DNA of 64,000 bases from an uncultured Microbacterium sp. Lineage in GTDB: Bacteria > Actinomycetota > Actinomycetes > Actinomycetales > Microbacteriaceae. Both the position numbers and the translations under genes were made by a program. The DNA is taken from assembly GCF_947488465.1 (NCBI RefSeq), contig NZ_CANKZA010000001.1, forward strand, positions 1 to 64,000, written 5' to 3'. Below, one piece after another: positions 59,265-64,000 of this stretch; the stretch's first letter is position 1, and each line of letters begins with the position of its first letter. The notes under the pieces are model-generated. The model ran no database searches. It saw nothing but the letters and a program-made list of their open reading frames with translations, and had not been told where the DNA came from.

Positions 59265-62200
59265 GTGTGGCGAGCAGATGGCGGAGCTGTGCGAGGCGTG
59301 AACGAGGCCGAGCACGAGATCTCGGTGTCCCCGGGCGACCTCGATCTGTCCGAACCCGGGGTGACCGTGCAACATGTCGCGGCCTCCGAACGCGGACGCA
59401 TCCGCGAAGAAGCCGCGCAGCTGGGTGGCCTGTCGACGCTCCTGCGTTACACGGACGTCGGCGATGCGGGCATCGACATCACGAAAGCCCACCCGGGTAG
59501 CCTGCCGCAGTTCATCACCGGCCGCTCGACGCTCCTCTCCAATCTCTTCCGCGACGAAGTGGCGCTGCGGACGGCCCGCATCGCCGCCGAGCGCATCGCC
59601 GCCAAAGACGTCGAGCTCCGTACGACCCGCGGACTCGATACCGTCAACCTCGCCGTCGGTATCGCTGCGTGGCGCATCGGTGGTGTGGCCTACGCCGCTC
59701 CCGTGTTGCTGCGTCCACTGGCGATCCGTCGTCACCACACCGATTTCGATCTGAAGCTGCACGGCGCGTTCACGATCAACCCCGAGCTCGTCGAAGCGGC
59801 TCGCACCCACTTCGGCATCGTGATCGACGGCCGAGCGCTCGCCGGGCTCGCCGATGAGGGCGGCGTCTTCAAACCGCAACCCGTGATCGATCACCTGCGC
59901 GCCCTCACAGCACACATCGACACGTTCACGGTGCAGCCGCGTCTGGTCGTTTCGACCTTCACCGACGTCGCCGGGGCGATGGAGCGGGATGCCGCCGACC
60001 TCGACCACCCGTTCCTCAACGCCCTCGCCGGGCACGTTTCCGACCGCGAGGCCGTCTCGCTCGTGCGGGGTCTTCCGAAGATCATCGGCGCCGACGACCG
60101 GCCCCCGGCATCCGACCGTCTTCTGCTCGACGCCGACGCCGAGCAGGAAGCCGTCCTGGCGCGCATTGCAACGGGACAATCGCTCGCCGTCCACACACTG
60201 CCGGGTACGGGTGGCACGCAGACCGTCATCAACGCCGTCGGTGAGCTCGTGCGGGCCGGTAAGCGCGTACTCGTCGTCAGCGCGCGCCGGTCGACCCTCG
60301 AGGGGGTGCGCCACCGTCTCGCCGGCATCGGACTGCCGGGCCTCGCCGTCTCGCCCGGGCAGCTGCGGCGCGATCTCATCCGCGCCATCGCGCGGAACGA
60401 AAAGGCCGCACCTCCCAAGGTCGCCGACGTGGACGATGCGCTCGTGCGCCTGCGCACCGTGCTGCGTGACTACCGCGTCGCGCTGACCCACCGGCATCCG
60501 CAGATCGGCGTCTCGCCGCTTGAAGCCCTCCGTACCCTCACGACCATCGCCGCCGGCGTTCCGCAGCCGAGCGCGCAGACGCGGTTCGACCTCGCCACCC
60601 TCCGCACGCTCAGCACACGGCGCGCCGAAGCCGCGACGACCTTGTCGACGGCGGCCCGACTCGGAGAATTCCGGTTCGGTCCCGACGACTCGCCCTGGTA
60701 TGGCGTCGCCTTCTCGACGACCGAAGAGGCCCGTGCCGCGCACGCGCTCGCCGGGCGCCTGCACCGCAGCGACGTGCCCTCGATCCTCGAGCGTGGCTAC
60801 GAGCTGATCGGTCAGACCCGCATGCGCCCGTTCGCGACGGTGAGCGAGCTCGGCGGCTACATCCAGCTTCTGCAGGGCATTCGCGCCTCGCTCGACCGCT
60901 TCAGCATGACCGTGTTCGAGCGCCCGCTGGACGAACTCATCCAGGCGCACGGTCCGCGACGCGATTCGACCACGATGTCCGGTCCGCAGCGCCGCCGCCT
61001 GAAGCACCTGTCGAAGGAGTATGTCCGCCCGGGCATGCACATCACGGACATGCACGAAGCTCTCCTGCGCGTGCAGCAGCAGCGTGCCCAGTGGGAGCGA
61101 CTGGTGGATGCGGGGGTCACCCCCGAGATTCCCCTCGGACTCGACGACGTCGCCACCGCGTGGCAGCGTGTGAGCGCCGACCTGGGCGACCTCGACCGCG
61201 CGCTCGGTCGCACGGACGCCCTCGCCGCCTTGCCGATCCCGCAGCTGGTGCGCACGCTCGCCGGTCTCGCCGCCGAGTCGGACGTGTTCGACAACCTCGT
61301 CGAGCGGGCGACCCTCCGCGGAGAACTCGCGGACATGGGTCTCGAACCGCTGCTCACCGAACTGTCGATGCGCCACGTTCCGGAAGGCGACGTCGCCGCC
61401 GAGTTCGAGTTCGCCTGGTGGCAGTCGGCTCTCGAAGCGATGCTGCGCTCGGACCGCGCGCTTCTCGGCGCCAACACCTCGGTCGTGGATCGCCTCGAGC
61501 GCGACTATCGTCTGGTCGACGAAGCCCACGCCGGATCTGCCGGCCCGCTTCTCGCGGCGGAACTCGCGACGCGCTGGAAGATCTCGATCGTCGACGAGGC
61601 GAACGAGACCTCGGCGCTCAAGCACGCTCTCCGCGGCACGACGGCCACGACGGCCGAGATCGTCCATGCGGCGCCGACCCTCCTGCGCACGCTCGCGCCG
61701 GTCTGGCTCGCCTCACCGTACGAAGCGCCGGCGATTCCGGATGCCGTCGACTTCGACGTCGTCATCATCGCCGACGCAGCCGCCCTGTGCCTCAGTGAAG
61801 CTGCCCCGGCCCTGCGCCGCGGACGTCAGATCGTGGTCTTCGGTGACCCGGTCACGCAGAAGCCGACGCCGTTCCGGATCTCGGCCGGCATGCCCGCCGA
61901 CGACGAGGACGAGCCCGAGGTTCCCTTCGACGAGGTCAGTGTGTTCGCGCGCCTGGCGGAGCTCATCCCCGTCGAGACGCTGACCCGCAGTTACCGCGCC
62001 GGCGGGGAAGATCTCGCTCAACTCGTGAACGACGCGTTCTACGGGGGCGAGATCGTCTCGCTGCCGTGGGCCGGTTCGTACCTCGGTCGCGGCAGCCTGA
62101 GCGTCGACTACGTCGAGGGCGGGACGGGAACGCCCGATCCGATCACCGGCGCGGTCGAGAGTCCCGATGCCGAGCTCGCCCGCGTGGTGACCCTGGTCGT

Positions 62201-62984
62201 CGAGCACGCCGTCAACCGCCCGAGCGAGTCGCTCATGGTGGTCACGGCATCCACCCGTCACGCCGAACGTGTGCGCGCCGCGGTCGCGTCGGCCTTCGCG
62301 GGACGCGCCGACGTCGCCGACTTCGTCGGACGCGACACCGCCGAGCCGTTCGCCGTGCTCGGCCTCGAAGAGTCGGTGGCGGAAAGCCGCGACCGGGTGA
62401 TCTTCTCGCTCGGGTTCGGGCTGACCAAGCACGGCCGGGTGCTGAGCGACTTCGGCGATCTGTCCGGCCCCGACGGGGAGCGTCTGCTGACGGTCGGGAT
62501 GACCCGTGCGCGCCGGTCGATGGTGATCGTGTCGTCGATCCGGCCGTCGGCATTCGACGAAGGACGCCTCGAATCGGGCGCCGCGACACTCATGTCGATC
62601 CTCGGGGGCATCGCCGCCCGCGCCCGCGAATCGCGCTTGGAAGACCTCGCCGATCCGCTCACCCTCACCCTCGCGCAACATCTGCGCAGTCTCGGGGTGT
62701 CGGTTGACGTCGACTATCACGGGCGCCTGCCGCTCGTCGCGCAGTACAAGGGCAAGGCCGTCGTCACCGAGAGCGATTCGGATGCGATCGGCGAGAGCCT
62801 GCGCGAGACCCTGCGTCTGCGCCCCCAGATCCTGCGGCGCCTCGGCTGGCACTACATCCGTGTGCACGCGTTCGATCTCTACAGCGACCCGGCCGGCGTG
62901 GCATCGCGCATCGCGGCGATCCTCGGCGTGCAGCCCGAGACGCCCACTGCGCAGACCCCCACCCAGCCGATCGATGTCCCCTGA
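59265..62984 (+). CDS. Very large helicase-like protein with degenerate ATPase motifs
   Basis: A 1239-residue protein organised like a large SF1/DNA2-type ATPase. The position of Walker A (about residue 310) reads HTLPGTGGTQT, lacking the GKT lysine. The Walker B-like strand (about 829) reads FDVVIIADAAALC, without the DE pair. Later segments still look helicase-like: IVVFGDPVTQKPTPF, ETLTRSYRAGGEDLAQL, and VGMTRARRSMVIVSSIRP. A C-terminal ~100 residues (DVDYHGRLPLVAQYKG, LGWHYIRVHAFDLYSDP) resemble a Vsr/PD-(D/E)xK-like fold. I chose GTG 59265 (AAGG 9-12 nt upstream); GTG 59298 is the alternative. Confidence 0.75.
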   Translation: MWRADGGAVRGVNEAEHEISVSPGDLDLSEPGVTVQHVAASERGRIREEAAQLGGLSTLLRYTDVGDAGIDITKAHPGSLPQFITGRSTLLSNLFRDEVALRTARIAAERIAAKDVELRTTRGLDTVNLAVGIAAWRIGGVAYAAPVLLRPLAIRRHHTDFDLKLHGAFTINPELVEAARTHFGIVIDGRALAGLADEGGVFKPQPVIDHLRALTAHIDTFTVQPRLVVSTFTDVAGAMERDAADLDHPFLNALAGHVSDREAVSLVRGLPKIIGADDRPPASDRLLLDADAEQEAVLARIATGQSLAVHTLPGTGGTQTVINAVGELVRAGKRVLVVSARRSTLEGVRHRLAGIGLPGLAVSPGQLRRDLIRAIARNEKAAPPKVADVDDALVRLRTVLRDYRVALTHRHPQIGVSPLEALRTLTTIAAGVPQPSAQTRFDLATLRTLSTRRAEAATTLSTAARLGEFRFGPDDSPWYGVAFSTTEEARAAHALAGRLHRSDVPSILERGYELIGQTRMRPFATVSELGGYIQLLQGIRASLDRFSMTVFERPLDELIQAHGPRRDSTTMSGPQRRRLKHLSKEYVRPGMHITDMHEALLRVQQQRAQWERLVDAGVTPEIPLGLDDVATAWQRVSADLGDLDRALGRTDALAALPIPQLVRTLAGLAAESDVFDNLVERATLRGELADMGLEPLLTELSMRHVPEGDVAAEFEFAWWQSALEAMLRSDRALLGANTSVVDRLERDYRLVDEAHAGSAGPLLAAELATRWKISIVDEANETSALKHALRGTTATTAEIVHAAPTLLRTLAPVWLASPYEAPAIPDAVDFDVVIIADAAALCLSEAAPALRRGRQIVVFGDPVTQKPTPFRISAGMPADDEDEPEVPFDEVSVFARLAELIPVETLTRSYRAGGEDLAQLVNDAFYGGEIVSLPWAGSYLGRGSLSVDYVEGGTGTPDPITGAVESPDAELARVVTLVVEHAVNRPSESLMVVTASTRHAERVRAAVASAFAGRADVADFVGRDTAEPFAVLGLEESVAESRDRVIFSLGFGLTKHGRVLSDFGDLSGPDGERLLTVGMTRARRSMVIVSSIRPSAFDEGRLESGAATLMSILGGIAARARESRLEDLADPLTLTLAQHLRSLGVSVDVDYHGRLPLVAQYKGKAVVTESDSDAIGESLRETLRLRPQILRRLGWHYIRVHAFDLYSDPAGVASRIAAILGVQPETPTAQTPTQPIDVP

Positions 62985-63162
62985 CCGTCAGCGCATCGAG
63001 CGGGTCCGCGGATCGCGGCGCGCGCGTCTGACCCCCGCGCCGGGGACCGACCCCTCTCCCGACGTGCCGGGAGAACACGGCGATGCCCCGCCACCTCAGG
63101 GTGACGGGGCATCGGGTCCGAACGACGAGCGGATGCTGCGGGACGTCCCGCCGCACTACTAG
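62974..63162 (+). CDS. Small conserved protein after the helicase-like gene
   Basis: A 62-residue protein starting at ATG 62974, 11 nt before the end of the helicase-like gene and in another frame. It begins MSPDRQRIERVRGSRR, has a disordered Pro/Asp/Gly-rich middle and ends NDERMLRDVPPHY. The C-terminal NDERL..D.PPH pattern recurs, as I remember it, in small actinobacterial proteins beside this type of gene, which supports it being real. The overlap suggests translational coupling. Function unknown. Confidence 0.6.
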   Translation: MSPDRQRIERVRGSRRARLTPAPGTDPSPDVPGEHGDAPPPQGDGASGPNDERMLRDVPPHY

Positions 63163-63187
63163 CCCCCGCGCGGAGCCGGAGCGCGTG

Positions 63188-63233
63188 GCGTTTCGACTCG
63201 CTTCGCTCGCGGGGCGACCGGGAGTGGAAACGC
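63188..63233. repeat. REP-like hairpin next to mscL stop
   Basis: GCGTTTC (63188-63194) and GAAACGC (63227-63233) pair around an inner GACTCGCTTCGCTCGC segment, two bases from the mscL stop codon. It looks like a member of the family of short palindromic repeats common in this group and may act as the mscL terminator. Confidence 0.6.
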
Positions 63234-63235
63234 GC

Positions 63236-63652
63236 TCAGTTGGCGGCGGTGTTCTTGCCGAGCAGGTCGCGGATCTGCACGAGGAGTTCCTGCTCGGTGG
63301 GGAGCTTGTCCTCTTCGGGCTCGACGACGCCCGCCTTGGCAGCCTGACGCTCCTTGAAGTGGTTCATCGGAACGACGAACACGAGGTAGACGACCAGTGC
63401 GACCGCGAGGAAGCTGATGACCGCGTTGACGAGCCCACCGATCGGGAAGGTGACCGGGCCGTACAGGCCCTGGACCGTCGGTCCGACCGCGCCGGTTTCT
63501 TCGTCGGCCGCCCAGACGAGCGAGATCAGCGGAGTGATGAGGGCGGCGACGATCGCATTGACGACGGCGGTGAACGCCGCGCCGATGACAACAGCGACCG
63601 CGAGGTCGATGACGTTGCCGCGCATGATGAAGTCTTTGAAGCCCTGGATCAT
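63236..63652 (-). CDS. mscL: Large-conductance mechanosensitive channel
   Basis: A 138-residue homopentameric membrane channel that releases solutes on hypo-osmotic shock. TM1 is VIDLAVAVVIGAAFTAVVNAIVAAL with the pore motif, TM2 is VNAVISFLAVALVVYLVFVVPMNHF, and the N-terminal amphipathic helix is MIQGFKDFIMRG. The C-terminal helix (LPTEQELLVQIRDLL) forms the cytoplasmic bundle. AAAGGT stands 7-12 nt before the ATG. The length is normal. The FmdB gene lies 45 nt upstream on the same strand. Confidence 0.95.
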   Translation of the reverse strand: MIQGFKDFIMRGNVIDLAVAVVIGAAFTAVVNAIVAALITPLISLVWAADEETGAVGPTVQGLYGPVTFPIGGLVNAVISFLAVALVVYLVFVVPMNHFKERQAAKAGVVEPEEDKLPTEQELLVQIRDLLGKNTAAN

Positions 63653-63697
63653 GTCAATGACCTTTCTGTGAGACGGCGAGTCGCCGTGCGGTCCCGA

Positions 63698-63964
63698 TTA
63701 TACGGGTGAGGATTTCGCCTCGGTCTTTGATGATGTCGGAGAAGTCGTGGCCGCGCCACCGGACGCGTCCGCGGAGCTCGAGGCGGCTGCGCGCGAATCG
63801 GTGCGGTAAAAACCTCCGCCGTTGAAGGTGACGCCGATCGAGCCATACTGCTTGCGCAGTGCGCCGCCGCACTCGGGGCATTCGGTCAGCGCGGCGTCGG
63901 AGAACGACTGGACAGCGTCGAAGCGGTGGCCGCAGTGCGTGCAGGCATAGGCGTAGGTAGGCAT
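63698..63964 (-). CDS. FmdB-family zinc-ribbon protein
   Basis: An 88-residue protein starting MPTYAYACTHCGHRFDAVQSF, with the second Cys pair in LTECPECGGAL. The four cysteines form a zinc ribbon of the FmdB regulatory-protein family. After GVTFNGGGFYRTDSR the tail is low-complexity (Ala/Ser/Thr/Lys). Such proteins are common beside mscL in actinobacteria. The role is unknown; the fold suggests nucleic acid or protein binding. Confidence 0.9.
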   Translation of the reverse strand: MPTYAYACTHCGHRFDAVQSFSDAALTECPECGGALRKQYGSIGVTFNGGGFYRTDSRAAASSSADASGGAATTSPTSSKTEAKSSPV

Positions 63965-64000
63965 GGGTCCTCGGTGAGTTCAGCGCCGGTGCGGCGCGAG

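Noticed and set aside
59097-61667. 856-codon frame on the minus strand opposite the large helicase-like gene
   Set aside because: Composition is typical of GC-driven antisense frames and the plus-strand gene has clear protein-like motifs.

Overview
The window looks like chromosome of a high-GC actinobacterium, most likely Microbacteriaceae and probably Microbacterium or a close relative. Supporting signs are the strong G/C bias at third codon positions, the families present (XPB helicase with its associated protein, DUF3027, DtxR/IdeR, ImuA'-ImuB-DnaE2, Lsr2, DUF222-HNH, SulP next to MarR) and many start codons lying 5-8 nt behind a TAnnnT -10 box, which indicates leaderless mRNAs. The taxon is inferred from gene content, not from a marker search.

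Layout: (1) 1-18.2 kb is ordinary chromosome: a four-copy hairpin repeat array, xpb and its partner, a cold-shock protein with DUF3027, serC divergent from dtxR, a secreted M23 peptidase, an HNH nuclease, the SOS mutasome imuA'-imuB-dnaE2 under one LexA-controlled promoter, a DUF222-HNH protein, DoxX and an MDR oxidoreductase. (2) At 18.25 kb is tRNA-Arg(CCT), followed directly by a tyrosine integrase. This is the left edge of an integrated element running to about 44.8 kb. It carries a five-gene defence-like operon (SNF2 helicase, type III Mod, type III Res, a 51-residue protein, a zinc-hook ABC ATPase resembling RloC), a solitary MobF relaxase, a nucleotidyltransferase toxin-antitoxin (TA) pair, DUF2510, a ScoMcrA-like head-domain protein coupled to an HNH nuclease, a helical protein coupled to a GIY-YIG protein, an NYN-LOTUS protein, a membrane/J-domain pair, a NERD protein, a second TA pair and a scar with two broken genes. 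I found no copy of the tRNA 3' end at the right edge. (3) 44.8-64 kb is chromosome again: SDR, Ohr/OsmC divergent from metNIQ, hydrolase, MmcQ/YjbR, secreted nuclease, a third nucleotidyltransferase TA module under a 28-bp perfect palindrome, SulP with two MarR paralogues, small conserved proteins, Lsr2, a GAF-LuxR regulator, a broken acetate-type symporter, an alkyltransferase-like protein whose catalytic Cys is Ala, a very large helicase-like protein with degenerate ATPase motifs, MscL and an FmdB zinc ribbon.

How it works together: the element combines modification-based defence (Mod/Res), helicases, a possible suicide effector (zinc-hook ATPase), a candidate type IV restriction pair and two TA modules with one relaxase and no visible mating-pair genes. 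It therefore reads as a mobilizable defence island. The best candidate for an undescribed system is 20164-30804, where each gene after mod starts inside or on the stop codon of the one before. Second candidates are the 37.2-39.1 kb pair (GIY-YIG plus a 455-residue partner ending in a hexamer-encoded Asp-Ala tail) and the split ScoMcrA-like pair at 35.9-37.0 kb.

Limits: all calls come from reading the sequence. No database search was run, so family names rest on recognised motifs and remembered family architecture.
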